In this document: positions 47,540 to 57,399 of the stretch, one piece after another | Numbering within the stretch: the first letter of the stretch is position 1 | Layout of the letters: every line of letters starts with the position of its first letter | NCBI RefSeq assembly: GCF_000294775.2 | Contig: NZ_CP015506.1 | Location: 4,005,501-4,069,500 of the forward strand | Direction: 5' to 3' | DNA from: Cytobacillus oceanisediminis 2691 | GTDB lineage: Bacteria; Bacillota; Bacilli; Bacillales; Cytobacillaceae | Length of the DNA: 64,000 nucleotides | The notes under the pieces: generated by a model | What the model was told of the DNA's origin: nothing | The model's database searches: none | The model's input: the letters and a program-made list of their open reading frames with translations, nothing else | Made by a program: the position numbers and the translations under genes

Positions 47540-48370
47540 TCAATATTTTTTTTCGTTAGAAAGTAGAGCTTTCTTTCCCACTAAAACATAAATTAAATAA
47601 CCCACAATATTTAATAAAGCAAAAGTAAGTATCCAACCAATATTTAATCGTCTATGATGATATGCGTTGATTGTTGCCCAAATCGTAAATAAAGTTGCAT
47701 AAATTGCAATTCCTGAAAACAAAATTATAGCCATCAAACTACCAGCATGTCTTGTTTCCATTCCAATGTACCACTGATTATCCCAGTTTGCATATGGAAA
47801 GAAATCAGCTTGGAGCCATTTGGGATTCCACACTTTTTGTTCATATCGGTAATCTGGCTTTGTATCTCTAACATAATCAAATACCAAATTGACATTATCC
47901 ACATTGCTCACACTATAAATTTCAACTTTTGAGATTTGGTCAGTTCCTTTTATTAAACTACTTATTTCTTTTTTCATTTCTTCAGTAATATTGCTTCTAT
48001 CATTTAAAATCTCTGAAATCTGTGTAGCTAAAATTGAGTTTTCATGGGCATTTTCTTCTTCATTTGCCCATATAAACCCAAATGCAGATAAAGTAAAAAG
48101 AATTATAGCCATCGAAAGATAAAGTACCCATTTAGCGAATGTTTTTTGTGCTTTAAATAGTTGACCTACAATCGAACGTATTTCTTGTTCTCCACCGAAA
48201 CGCTTAATGGCAATACTAATGGCTTCTTGTTCAGACTTTCCTTCTGATTTTAGTTCGTGAACAGCCTCTATCAAATGACTTTTCATTTCTGCTTTTAACT
48301 CTTCAATTTCTTTCTTGTTTCCACCGACATTATGATAAACTTCCTCAACATATGCTTCTATTTGTTTCAT
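47540..48370 (-). CDS. HAAS-domain membrane protein
   Basis: 276 residues. An N-terminal HAAS/permease-prefix helical domain (MKQIEAYVEEVYHNVGGNKKEIEELKAEM ... ISIAIKRFGGEQEI region) is followed by one membrane helix (~88-108), an extracytoplasmic segment, and two more helices near the C terminus. It overlaps the upstream padR gene by 4 bp; PadR-HAAS pairs are common in Firmicutes and usually control membrane stress or transport. The output is unknown. Confidence 0.8.
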   Translation of the reverse strand: MKQIEAYVEEVYHNVGGNKKEIEELKAEMKSHLIEAVHELKSEGKSEQEAISIAIKRFGGEQEIRSIVGQLFKAQKTFAKWVLYLSMAIILFTLSAFGFIWANEEENAHENSILATQISEILNDRSNITEEMKKEISSLIKGTDQISKVEIYSVSNVDNVNLVFDYVRDTKPDYRYEQKVWNPKWLQADFFPYANWDNQWYIGMETRHAGSLMAIILFSGIAIYATLFTIWATINAYHHRRLNIGWILTFALLNIVGYLIYVLVGKKALLSNEKKY

Positions 48371-48720
48371 GCTTCTTCTCCCCCTTCTAAAAACGAATCA
48401 ATAATTTTTTTTACAAATTGCCATTCCTTACGCTTTTCTTCAAAGCCTTCTTCACCTAAAGGTGTAAGTTTATAATATTTCCTTCTTCCACCAGGACCTT
48501 GTTCATCACCCCAGTAAGAAGAAACCCACTTATTCTTTTCTAAACGCTTTAAAGATAAATAAAGCGTTCCTTCCTTTAGTTCAAATTGTTCATCGCTTTT
48601 TTCACGAACCAATTTCGCTAATTCATATCCATACATCTCTCTGCTATGTAATAAAGATAGGATTAATGTATCAATATGACCTTTTAAAACCTCTTTATTA
48701 ATTTCCAATTTTTTCACCAC
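48367..48720 (-). CDS. PadR family transcriptional regulator
   Basis: 117-residue winged-helix regulator: LKGHIDTLILSLLHSREMYGYELAKL, FELKEGTLYLSLKRLEKNKWV, and GPGGRRKYYKLTPLGEEGFEEK, the PadR signature. It is the first gene of the pair with the HAAS protein and probably represses its own promoter. Confidence 0.93.
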   Translation of the reverse strand: MVKKLEINKEVLKGHIDTLILSLLHSREMYGYELAKLVREKSDEQFELKEGTLYLSLKRLEKNKWVSSYWGDEQGPGGRRKYYKLTPLGEEGFEEKRKEWQFVKKIIDSFLEGGEEA

Positions 48721-49105
48721 CTTACTTAGTTATAAAATATATTACTTAATAAAGCAAGGTATTCTATTATTAAAAAAATCATCCTATTTCTAAACAGGAT
48801 GATTTATCTAAGATTATCCTAAGATTAATAATATCTTTTAGAGTAACAGAAGCATGGTTAAGCAGCTTGAAATTGAAGATTTAGTAGGTGACGTTTCGAT
48901 ATAGTGGTTTTATCTTTTTTACATCTGGTCATTCACATCAAAATAATAAACCCATTTACTAACTGGTATAATTAACTATTTAATATGAACAAAAAGGCAA
49001 TCAAGGTGATGCTTTATGCCTTTATGAAGAACAAACCTTAATTCAATTTAAATTTATGCAACCATACATTTTCAGTATCGTCTAAAGTTTGAAAGGGTGT
49101 AGAAG
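48721..49105. other. Intergenic region with an orphan terminator-like hairpin
   Basis: Holds the padR promoter (minus) and the sigma-factor promoter (plus). A perfect AAATCATCCT/AGGATGATTT hairpin at 48776-48805 is followed by T7 on the minus strand, yet no minus-strand gene lies to its right. No protein gene was recognised in the rest. Confidence 0.5.
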
Positions 49106-49663
49106 ATGTTAGAGAAAAAGAAGAGTGATTTTATGGAAGGTAATTATTCCAACAAGGAAGAGACAATTGAATGGTTAATGAATGAGTACGGAAAAAGTGT
49201 CGTTAGGTTAGCGTTCACTTTTGTAAAGAAGGAACAAATAGCAGAGGATATCGCACAGGATGTTTTCATTAAATGCTATCAAAATTTAGATACATTTCGA
49301 AATGAATCATCTTATAAAACCTGGATTTACCGTATTACAGTGAATTTATGTAAGGATAGGTTAAAAAGTTGGAATTTCAGAAACATCGTTCTAACAGATT
49401 TTTTTTCAAAAAGTAAAATTACTAATACTACTCCTGAATCAGAGTTATTAAACTTGGAGAGGAAAACTGATTTATCACTAAAAGTGTTATCACTACCAAT
49501 TAAGTACCGTGAAGTTATTATTTTATATTATTATGAGGAGTTATCCTACAACCAAATTGCTGATTTGCTGGACATTAGCGTACAAACGATAAAATCTAGG
49601 TTACATAGGGGGCGGCTTAACTTAAAAAAAATAATTGAAGAAGGAGGAAGAAATGATGGATGA
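49106..49663 (+). CDS. ECF sigma factor
   Basis: RNA polymerase sigma-70 factor of the ECF class, 185 residues. Region 2 contains QIAEDIAQDVFIKCYQNLDTF...SSYKTWIYRITVNLCKDRL; region 4 contains LPIKYREVIILYYYEELSYNQIADLLDISVQTIKSRLHRGR. It overlaps the downstream membrane protein by 11 bp, the usual sigma/anti-sigma coupling. Confidence 0.93.
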   Translation: MLEKKKSDFMEGNYSNKEETIEWLMNEYGKSVVRLAFTFVKKEQIAEDIAQDVFIKCYQNLDTFRNESSYKTWIYRITVNLCKDRLKSWNFRNIVLTDFFSKSKITNTTPESELLNLERKTDLSLKVLSLPIKYREVIILYYYEELSYNQIADLLDISVQTIKSRLHRGRLNLKKIIEEGGRNDG

Positions 49664-51230
49664 TATGTTAAAACAATTGAAAGAAAACATGGATAAAACT
49701 ATTTTAAAAGATTTAGACTTTCAAGATGTAAATAAAACGGCGGTACGAAAAGCAATTTACAGTACTAATAAAACTAAAAGAATGAGAAGCCTTTATCCTC
49801 GGATTTTGAGTCTTGGTTTCACCTGTATTTTTATAATTGGAATTAGTTATTATGGTATGGAGAAACTTGGGTTTACCCAGAACGATAAGCCCATATCTAG
49901 TCAAATTGATAATAAAGAGGTTAAGTCAAATAACGAGGTTCAAGATACCAAGAATATTCCTCCCAAACAAGAAGAAAACTACGAAAACATGAAAAAAGAA
50001 GACATATTAACAAAACTTTTTAATACGGTTGACTACTTTCAAAGTGCTTCAGGTAAGTTTGAAATTTATAATAAATATTATGATGATTCCACAAGTAAAG
50101 CTAATGTCGAATATAAGATAAGTTTAAAGAACTTAATCGGGGGCTATGAAAAAATAATAAATATCCCTGATGAAAAGGTTGTAGGAGCACAAATAACAAC
50201 ACAAGAAATGTTCTACAATGATAAGAAAATATGGAGATTAGAAAATGATGATGTTAAGACATATTATATTGACGATTATGAAATTGAGCCTAGCAGGGAA
50301 ATCGTTAAACCCGAAAGAGTGTTTTCAATTCCAATAAATAAAATGTACGATTCAGAAGATATGTACAGAGAAAGACCTCCAAGTGGAGTTTCCGGTGCCT
50401 CTTTGTTTCCATACGAAATGGGTGCTAAATACTTAAGATTTAATAACCTTTGGGAAATTGAAAAACAAAATGAAGAATTGCTTGGACATAATACCATTGT
50501 TTTACATGGAAGTATTGATAAAAGCGTTGTAGATAATTCGCAGCCAGATGAAAAAAGTTTTCGCTTTTGGGTGGATAAAGATACTGGCATTTTATTAAAG
50601 TACGAAATTTACAATGAAAAGTCAGAAATTATAAGTTATCTACACCCAGAAAGTTTATCGGTAAATGTTGCAATTGATTCAAAACAATTCATTCCTAATT
50701 TGGATAATTATCAACCAATGGAAGTACAAGAGAGACAATATAAAGATTCCAGAGAGAAAGATATTGAGGTAGTAGAACATGCTGATTCAATCGAAGAAGA
50801 AGTTAAGGCTGTATTGAGTATTCTTCGTTCAAAAGTACCTTTTCTATTTGAATTCTCAAATCCAGACCTAAAGATTTTCTCAGCTAGTATGGAAAGGTAT
50901 AAAGACTACAAGCATGCATATTTGACATATAGCTATAAAAAAGAAGAAAACGAAATTGGTTCTGGTTCTCGTTTAATATATGTTAGAGCTTATCATAAGG
51001 ATTCAGTTGTGAGTTCACTGGGAGATTTTAATACAGAAAAAGGAGAAGAACTCGATACATTCACTTTAAAAGGAATTAAATGGACTGTATTTGAAATAAA
51101 AGATAACCCAAATGCTCATTTTATTGGTAGTTCCGGAGAATATAAATACGAGATGGTTACCCAAGATGTTTCTATTGATGAAGTCAAGCGATTATTAGAG
51201 AGTTTTAAAAAGACTGGGATTAACCAATGA
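49653..51230 (+). CDS. Membrane-anchored anti-sigma-like protein
   Basis: About 525 residues starting at the ATG-ATG of 49653 (SD AAGGAGG inside the sigma gene). The N-terminal ~55 residues are cytoplasmic and could bind the sigma factor; one membrane helix follows (ILSLGFTCIFIIGISYYGM), then a linker and a large extracytoplasmic domain with MucB/LolA-like beta segments (KIWRLENDDVKTYYIDDY, FRFWVDKDTGILLKYEIYN). No zinc-binding ZAS motif is seen. Anti-sigma function is inferred from gene order. Confidence 0.75.
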   Translation: MMDDMLKQLKENMDKTILKDLDFQDVNKTAVRKAIYSTNKTKRMRSLYPRILSLGFTCIFIIGISYYGMEKLGFTQNDKPISSQIDNKEVKSNNEVQDTKNIPPKQEENYENMKKEDILTKLFNTVDYFQSASGKFEIYNKYYDDSTSKANVEYKISLKNLIGGYEKIINIPDEKVVGAQITTQEMFYNDKKIWRLENDDVKTYYIDDYEIEPSREIVKPERVFSIPINKMYDSEDMYRERPPSGVSGASLFPYEMGAKYLRFNNLWEIEKQNEELLGHNTIVLHGSIDKSVVDNSQPDEKSFRFWVDKDTGILLKYEIYNEKSEIISYLHPESLSVNVAIDSKQFIPNLDNYQPMEVQERQYKDSREKDIEVVEHADSIEEEVKAVLSILRSKVPFLFEFSNPDLKIFSASMERYKDYKHAYLTYSYKKEENEIGSGSRLIYVRAYHKDSVVSSLGDFNTEKGEELDTFTLKGIKWTVFEIKDNPNAHFIGSSGEYKYEMVTQDVSIDEVKRLLESFKKTGINQ

Positions 51231-51294
51231 AGCTACTTCATTTGTACTAAAGGGTTCGGATTTGAAGTGCAAAAAGTAAAAAACTATCAAAATA

Positions 51295-51318
51295 GAGGTG
51301 CAAATTTGCACCTCTTTT
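51295..51318 (+). terminator. Terminator after the sigma/anti-sigma pair
   Basis: Perfect palindromic stem GAGGTGCAAA/TTTGCACCTC followed by TTTT, 65 bp after the stop. Confidence 0.75.
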
Positions 51319-51370
51319 AAATATGATTTTGCATCCCTTTTAGCATAGATATTGGCGTTAGTATTATAAA

Positions 51371-52078
51371 TTAGGTATTTCGGACAGCGAAAGTAATAGC
51401 TGTTGTCTTTAAAAGAACCGGTTTGTCTTGTCGTGTAATTTGGTATTCTAATCGCTTTGGTAATACTAATACCTCTTCCCAACCGGTATATATCCGTCGT
51501 AAAGTATCCAACATTTCTTCTGTCGAAATATTCACTTCCATAAGTGCAGCCATTTTAGCTCCAGTTTCCAAGTCAAATTCTTCTACTTCGGAATTTAAAA
51601 TAATACAATTCAGACCATTTGGTTTTGTTCCATTTCTCATATTTAACAGAACTTTTTCTAAGGTTCCATTAGAATCAACGTGCTCTAGGCTAGAGACGGC
51701 AACAATATAGTCATATTCATTTGAATGAATAACAAAATCTGCAATGTCTGCTTTATGGGGAACGATAAATTGCTCAACATCGAATTCCTTACTGTATTGT
51801 CTTAACTTTTCAACTGCCGTATCAAGTAAATCTACGCAGACCACTTCTGAACCAACTTTTAATTTTTGTGCAATCGGGATACTGTTCCTTCCAACTCCAC
51901 AACCCAGGTCAAGTACTTTTACGACATCTTTATCTTCGAAATAGGACATTAAATCCAATACAGCTTTTACAGGTCTATACAACCAAGAGCCTTGTTCAAA
52001 AAGTTTGAAGTTATCATAGCAATAGTCGTGATATAGTTTTTCTTCTTTTCGAATAAGATTAATTCTATCAGAACTCAT
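51371..52078 (-). CDS. SAM-dependent methyltransferase
   Basis: Class I methyltransferase of 235 residues. The SAM motif is VKVLDLGCGVGRNSIPIA, with motif II-like EVVCVDLLDTAVEKL and IVAVSSLEHVDSNG. It starts 15 bp after the HamB stop and shares its direction, so it may be transcribed with the Hachiman genes. It is not a standard Hachiman component. The substrate could be a small molecule, protein or nucleic acid; there is no DNA-MTase NPPY/DPPY motif. Confidence 0.8.
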   Translation of the reverse strand: MSSDRINLIRKEEKLYHDYCYDNFKLFEQGSWLYRPVKAVLDLMSYFEDKDVVKVLDLGCGVGRNSIPIAQKLKVGSEVVCVDLLDTAVEKLRQYSKEFDVEQFIVPHKADIADFVIHSNEYDYIVAVSSLEHVDSNGTLEKVLLNMRNGTKPNGLNCIILNSEVEEFDLETGAKMAALMEVNISTEEMLDTLRRIYTGWEEVLVLPKRLEYQITRQDKPVLLKTTAITFAVRNT

Positions 52079-52092
52079 ATTTATACCCTTCC

Positions 52093-55000
52093 TTAATTTA
52101 GGAAATCAAAGACGTTATGCTTTATAAAAGGATTTCTTATTTGCATTGCCCATTGACCCTCATCTGTATGTTCGAAATACACACCAAAATCATCAGAAAA
52201 CACATCAAAAGGAAGCTTATGGCTTATCTGTACTTTAATAATATCTTCATAATCAGGACTACATAAAAAGTATTCATCTTGAAACTGTTTGACAAATAGT
52301 GTCGAGTCTTTAATTTCAACCTTATTATTAAATGCAAAGTTAGGCACTCTTTTCGTATATTTAATTAGATTAGTGTCATTACTTTTAAGGATTTGAAGCC
52401 ATTTAAACGTCCTTTCGGTTATTCCTGAAATTGTATCAGCCATTTTTATTAATTCATTTCTTAACTTACGGATACTATATTGTTGAAGCTTTTGGTCTAA
52501 AACATTGCTTAATTCAGTAGCAGCAACTCTAGAATGGATTCCACAAAGATAAATGTTAACTGAAAACATATTAGGAAGTCCCATTTGAACCAGGACGGCT
52601 AACTCTTCAAAAACTTTGCTTTCTTCCTCCAATCCCTTTGTAGATAACATTCTAGCAATAGCGTTAATTGCCCAAGGTAGTTTAAACCCAAAATAAGTAC
52701 TACAGATTTTTAAAGCTTTTTCGCTGAATGAACTTATTGATTTACCGCTAACCCAACATTCTCTTAATAAATCCAACTCCGTAAGCTCATTTTCTACTTT
52801 AAATTGGTTGGAAGGAAATTTAGCAATTGTATTCTCTATTTCTTTTAAAAACGAAATTAACTCTACTGTGCTTCGGTCTGAAATTTGGAATTTATAGAGT
52901 AATTCCAAGATATTTTCTAACTCCTGTTTGATGAATAATCCTGAACGAAGTGGGACACTTGAAGATACAAATCCACGCCAATTTATTGGGTCTCCAACCA
53001 TTTTCAATACACCACGATTTCTCGCTTTTATTAAAGCAAGAATATCTTCTTCCTCAAGTTCCTTGAAATGATTTGCCTGAATATATGCTAACGAACTTCT
53101 AAAGAAATCATCAACCCATGCAGATGCATCTTCCTCTTTGTAACTTTCAAATTCGAGATTTAAACTAAGTAGTGTATCATCAATCAGGTCAAATAACATA
53201 GTGAAAGTATCAATTTGTTCTTCTTTTAATTGCGAAAAGTCGTTTTCAGCAATCATTTGTAGCAACATATCAAATTCTATATCGGATGTTTCTGCTACTC
53301 GGTAAAAAAACCTTAGGGCGTATAGAAGCCCGCTCACTGCTTTTTCCTGTTTTTCAATATTGAAATATTCCATCGCCAGTTTCCGGTCATTGCTAGCTTT
53401 TTTGGCTCCTTTACTTGCATCAACTACAAATAGTATTTTCCCCTCTGTGTCAATAAAACTTCGACCAGCTCTTCCTGCAATATTCCAGAAATCAGAATGC
53501 TCGACTCTATCACTTTGATTTAACCAAACGTTAGCAATGATTACAGATGAAACCCCAATGTTAACCCCTTGACCTAAAGTTGAAGTCGAAACAATGATTT
53601 TAGGATTTGAATTCCTCATTAATTTTTCCATAAGCAGCCTGACCTCTGAAGGGAGACCAGCATGATGACATAAGACTCCATAAGAAGCAAATCTATAAAT
53701 TTTTGATTCGGTACCATAAGCCTCTTCACAAGCCAGTTTAAAAGCATTCCATTCAAATTGATTCGACCAAGTATGTTCTAGGCGAAGTTCTTCCATAGCC
53801 CTTATAATCTCTTCCCCTTGTGATACCACCATGTTTTGCTTACCTACATAAACTAGAACTGAACCTGATAAAGCTAATTTAACTGCTGAAGCAGCTACTG
53901 CTTGCTTTTTTTCCTTTGGGAAAATGAATTCAGACCTTGGTTTTTTCACTACAAATGGTGTTATAAAATTACGATTGAATGATTCAATTTCACCTTTCCA
54001 TGTGATATTTACATTACTACCTGTATATTCCAGTAAACCAAACCTTTGAGTTGATGGTCTCCATTTTGAGTGAGCCTTCATATTACCGTCACCAGCAATC
54101 CACTTAGCAATTTCATCTGTATTTGGCAAAACCGCTGAAAGGAGAACCATTTTCCCTTCATTTTTCCTAATATGAAACCTTAGCTCTTCAATTAAAATCT
54201 CACTGGTTACATAACGTTCTTCTGGACCAATTAAATGCCCTTCATCAATAATAACCAATTTGATTCGTGATTTAATTTCCGAGTTGCTTCTTATGATTGC
54301 TTTAGCCTTCTCTGCTGTTGCAATAATGATATTTGATTCATTGATAACCAGTTCATCAATTTTGCTAAATTGGGTACCTCCATAGAGATGAGACACTTCA
54401 AATCCAAGTGGACGAAACACTTTTGATAATGTGTCCTCCACTTCATACGCTAAGGACCTAAATGGCGTTAGATAGATTATCACTGCATCGGGTTCTTCTA
54501 TCAATTTTTGAAGTATCGCTATTTCAGCTACTCTGGTTTTACCACCACTTGTTGGAAGACTTGCTACCGCTCCAGCAGGATTTACTACCTTTGATAGCGC
54601 CTCTTTTTGGGAATGAAACAATTCAACAACAGGACTTTTTTGGAATGCCATAGCCATAATATAGTTTTCGATAATCCCTTGGTCATCATCTCCAACAGTT
54701 GGCGGAATTGTTTTCCACAAAGAATTATGATAAAAGCCATCAATTATAATACGGAATAATCGTATGCACCACCATAGTGAAGGTTCTTCATCAATAGATA
54801 ACAAATCTAGCAAGTCATTAGTATACTCTCTACATTTTTCTAACCAATCATCATTACCCGAATATACAAACTCCAATAAAGATGCTACTGCCTTGGATAA
54901 TATAAACGTGTATATTCTTGTGTTTGCATTATCATCATCATTAATGTCCGAAACAACTTCACTTTTATAATCATTGCTTATTAAAACTTCAGATATTAAT

Positions 55001-55452
55001 TTGCCGAGTCGGTTATAGTCACGTTTCAAGAAGTATCCTATTATTTTTGAAATAACTGTATCGAATTCCACATTTTTTAAAAGAATGAAAGACTTTGAGT
55101 ACTGATGAGCAGCGTAATATGCCAGGGAGCTAGCAAGTACAAAATAAGTACTTAGCTCATTTCGATTTTCTATGGGATTATGCACGTGCTCTAATATATT
55201 TGCCCCTTTTTCCAACGGAAAAATCGATTTTTCTATATCCTTATTTTCTACAAAAGAGCAACCAACCGAGAGATAAGATAAAGCAATATGTGTAAGCCTT
55301 CCGTCTAAACCGGCAGTGAAATTAGGAAAATCTTCAACTGGTTCATGAACGTTAAATAAAATATATCTGGAGTCTCCCTGAGCAATAAGTTTTTGGACAA
55401 ATTTATCGCTCTCCAGTTTTTGTAATAAATCAAATGCTTTTATTTTATTCAT
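52093..55452 (-). CDS. hamB: Hachiman defence helicase HamB
   Basis: 1119-residue superfamily 2 helicase. Walker A SLPTSGGKTRVAE (~298-308), Walker B IIDEGH (~401-406), and motif VI FWNIAGRAGRSF. The ~290-residue N-terminal extension and long C-terminal region have the size expected for HamB. In Hachiman, HamB senses and unwinds DNA and holds HamA inactive until phage DNA damage is detected. The gene starts within the end of hamA (8-bp overlap). All helicase motifs look intact. Confidence 0.9.
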   Translation of the reverse strand: MNKIKAFDLLQKLESDKFVQKLIAQGDSRYILFNVHEPVEDFPNFTAGLDGRLTHIALSYLSVGCSFVENKDIEKSIFPLEKGANILEHVHNPIENRNELSTYFVLASSLAYYAAHQYSKSFILLKNVEFDTVISKIIGYFLKRDYNRLGKLISEVLISNDYKSEVVSDINDDDNANTRIYTFILSKAVASLLEFVYSGNDDWLEKCREYTNDLLDLLSIDEEPSLWWCIRLFRIIIDGFYHNSLWKTIPPTVGDDDQGIIENYIMAMAFQKSPVVELFHSQKEALSKVVNPAGAVASLPTSGGKTRVAEIAILQKLIEEPDAVIIYLTPFRSLAYEVEDTLSKVFRPLGFEVSHLYGGTQFSKIDELVINESNIIIATAEKAKAIIRSNSEIKSRIKLVIIDEGHLIGPEERYVTSEILIEELRFHIRKNEGKMVLLSAVLPNTDEIAKWIAGDGNMKAHSKWRPSTQRFGLLEYTGSNVNITWKGEIESFNRNFITPFVVKKPRSEFIFPKEKKQAVAASAVKLALSGSVLVYVGKQNMVVSQGEEIIRAMEELRLEHTWSNQFEWNAFKLACEEAYGTESKIYRFASYGVLCHHAGLPSEVRLLMEKLMRNSNPKIIVSTSTLGQGVNIGVSSVIIANVWLNQSDRVEHSDFWNIAGRAGRSFIDTEGKILFVVDASKGAKKASNDRKLAMEYFNIEKQEKAVSGLLYALRFFYRVAETSDIEFDMLLQMIAENDFSQLKEEQIDTFTMLFDLIDDTLLSLNLEFESYKEEDASAWVDDFFRSSLAYIQANHFKELEEEDILALIKARNRGVLKMVGDPINWRGFVSSSVPLRSGLFIKQELENILELLYKFQISDRSTVELISFLKEIENTIAKFPSNQFKVENELTELDLLRECWVSGKSISSFSEKALKICSTYFGFKLPWAINAIARMLSTKGLEEESKVFEELAVLVQMGLPNMFSVNIYLCGIHSRVAATELSNVLDQKLQQYSIRKLRNELIKMADTISGITERTFKWLQILKSNDTNLIKYTKRVPNFAFNNKVEIKDSTLFVKQFQDEYFLCSPDYEDIIKVQISHKLPFDVFSDDFGVYFEHTDEGQWAMQIRNPFIKHNVFDFLN

Positions 55453-56284
55453 CGTTACCCCTCTTTAACTTCTCCTCTGCCAAATCAAAACTCATTGCAA
55501 TAAGCTCCTCTGGCTTTTCAATACCCAATGAAACAAAAACAAAGTTTGGATTATTTGAAACCAGATGTCTATTAACATTAGCAGTAGTATTGTGATTGCT
55601 GAGTAAAAATCCAACACTAATAATTGGAACCTTGCCATCATGCAGAGTAACATTTAAATCTTCTAGACTCTCGGCTAAATCCTCGTCACCAAAGTCACTC
55701 ATCTTTTGAGCTAGAAAAGTTACAGACAGAGGCAACCTCATTTCTTTAGCAAATTCCTTAGTAACTTCTTCGATTACTGCTTTACTAGGAGTTGTCCTAA
55801 ATTTCGATTCCCCAATGATTACTTTTTCATACAAATTTTCACGATTTAAAAGAAGGACATCATCACCTTTCATTGCCTGGTTTACGTTTGTGTTATATCT
55901 TAGTCTATACACTAGCAAGTTAAGCTTCGTAGTTTCTTGTAGGTATTCAGCTAATATAATTTCTGTACCGTTTCCCTTCTTTGTTTTGTCAACAGTAGGT
56001 AATAAAGTTTGCTTCTTTACATATTCTTCGAATCCATATTTATCTAGTATTTCCTCACGTTTTTTCTTCAATCTCTTTATTCTTTTTTCATCAATGTGAT
56101 GCTTTACTATCCAATCGGAAATTTGCTCAATTGCAAATTCTCTTGACGCTTTTTTCTCGGATAAATGCCTATGTTTTTTATTTTCAGTGACTGGTTCATC
56201 TACTGATTCCAGCCATTCATAAAAAAAGGATGAATTGGGGTGCTCACCAATAAGCTTACATTGTTCGGATATCGTTTTCTCCAT
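55445..56284 (-). CDS. hamA: Hachiman effector nuclease HamA (DUF1837)
   Basis: 279 residues. The C-terminal part is a PD-(D/E)XK nuclease: NGTEIILAEYL (E108), GDDVLLL (D141/D142) and GESKFR (ExK at ~159-161). The N-terminal ~100 residues are helical and charged. HamA cleaves DNA nonspecifically once released by HamB, causing abortive infection. Catalytic residues appear preserved, so the system should be functional. Confidence 0.88.
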   Translation of the reverse strand: MEKTISEQCKLIGEHPNSSFFYEWLESVDEPVTENKKHRHLSEKKASREFAIEQISDWIVKHHIDEKRIKRLKKKREEILDKYGFEEYVKKQTLLPTVDKTKKGNGTEIILAEYLQETTKLNLLVYRLRYNTNVNQAMKGDDVLLLNRENLYEKVIIGESKFRTTPSKAVIEEVTKEFAKEMRLPLSVTFLAQKMSDFGDEDLAESLEDLNVTLHDGKVPIISVGFLLSNHNTTANVNRHLVSNNPNFVFVSLGIEKPEELIAMSFDLAEEKLKRGNDE

Positions 56285-56421
56285 ACCAAACTCTCCTAAA
56301 AACTATTTTTGTAGAATTCTATACTTAATAACCAACCCGAATAAAACATCAAATTATAAAATAAATTACTACAATAACAATATCAATTAATAGTAAAATT
56401 ATCCATTAAAGGGGTGAATTT

Positions 56422-57399
56422 ATGGTTGTGATTTGGACAAAAGAAGTTGGTTCTAGAGGAACTATAAAAGGTATACAAGATGCAAATGGCAAAATATTAA
56501 AGTCATGCATCCAATGTGGAGAAAATAAAGATTTACATGAGTTTAATAAAAACACCAATCTAAAAAGTCACCAATTATTTGAGGTTCTAGAAGATGAGTG
56601 TCTAGATTGCATGGTTAATAATAAAGCTTTTCCTTTATTCCATAAAATGAAGAGACATCATGATAATGGTTATCATAACTTCAAAAAATTATTTATTGAA
56701 GATAATAAAAGATGCGACTATGAAATATGGGAATTTAAGTATGAACCCCAAAATTATGTTCTCTTTATAAAGGACCAACAAAAAGAAATTTTCTTTACCC
56801 ATCTTTTTTCTAAAATGCAAGGTGAAAACTCTACAAGACATACTGCTTATCGCTATTTCTCTGAAGTATATCGCGCCGATTTCTTTTCCATCCTTAAAAG
56901 CATAAGAATTTGCTCGTTTTCTTCAGGTAGAAGCCGTCCACTTGTAAAAAGGAACTACCCTATTTCAGAATTTCTAACATTCATTCCTACGATTTATGCT
57001 GCTGACCTCCAGGAGATTGAGAAAGATATAAAAGCAGCTGAAATTGAAGAGAATTCCGATAAATATCAATCAATGTTAGAGGGTAAAGCTGTTCAATATT
57101 TTGGTAATAAGTATGAAAGAAGTCCAGTAAACCGCAAGAAAGCTTTAGATTTACATGGGTTTTGTTGTAAAGTATGCGATTTTAATTTTGAAAAGGTTTA
57201 TGGAGAGCGGGGAAAGGAATTCATAGAAGTACATCACATAAAACCTTTACATACATTAAGGGGAAAACAAGAATTCTTTGACCCACGCACAGACCTCATA
57301 CCTGTTTGTTCTAATTGTCATCGAATTATACACAGAAGACCAGATAATGTTCTCTCTATTGATGAAATGAAGAAAATAGTCAACAAAATGAATTCTTAA
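56422..57399 (+). CDS. HNH endonuclease with N-terminal zinc ribbon
   Basis: 325 residues. An N-terminal CxxC...CxxC-like zinc cluster (CIQCGENKDLHEFNK ... DECLDC) precedes a middle region of unknown fold and a C-terminal HNH domain (FCCKVCDFNFEKVYG, IEVHHIKPL, LIPVCSNCHRIIHR). It is convergent with the pPIWI-RE operon and divergent from hamA. It may be a stand-alone type IV-like restriction enzyme or homing-type nuclease. All HNH residues are present. Confidence 0.85.
   Translation: MVVIWTKEVGSRGTIKGIQDANGKILKSCIQCGENKDLHEFNKNTNLKSHQLFEVLEDECLDCMVNNKAFPLFHKMKRHHDNGYHNFKKLFIEDNKRCDYEIWEFKYEPQNYVLFIKDQQKEIFFTHLFSKMQGENSTRHTAYRYFSEVYRADFFSILKSIRICSFSSGRSRPLVKRNYPISEFLTFIPTIYAADLQEIEKDIKAAEIEENSDKYQSMLEGKAVQYFGNKYERSPVNRKKALDLHGFCCKVCDFNFEKVYGERGKEFIEVHHIKPLHTLRGKQEFFDPRTDLIPVCSNCHRIIHRRPDNVLSIDEMKKIVNKMNS

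Noticed and set aside
51371..52078. DNA methyltransferase of a restriction or BREX-like system
   Set aside because: No DPPY/NPPY catalytic motif; it is a generic class I methyltransferase.
54462..54653. Plus-strand open frame inside hamB
   Set aside because: Shadow frame opposite the helicase Walker A region.
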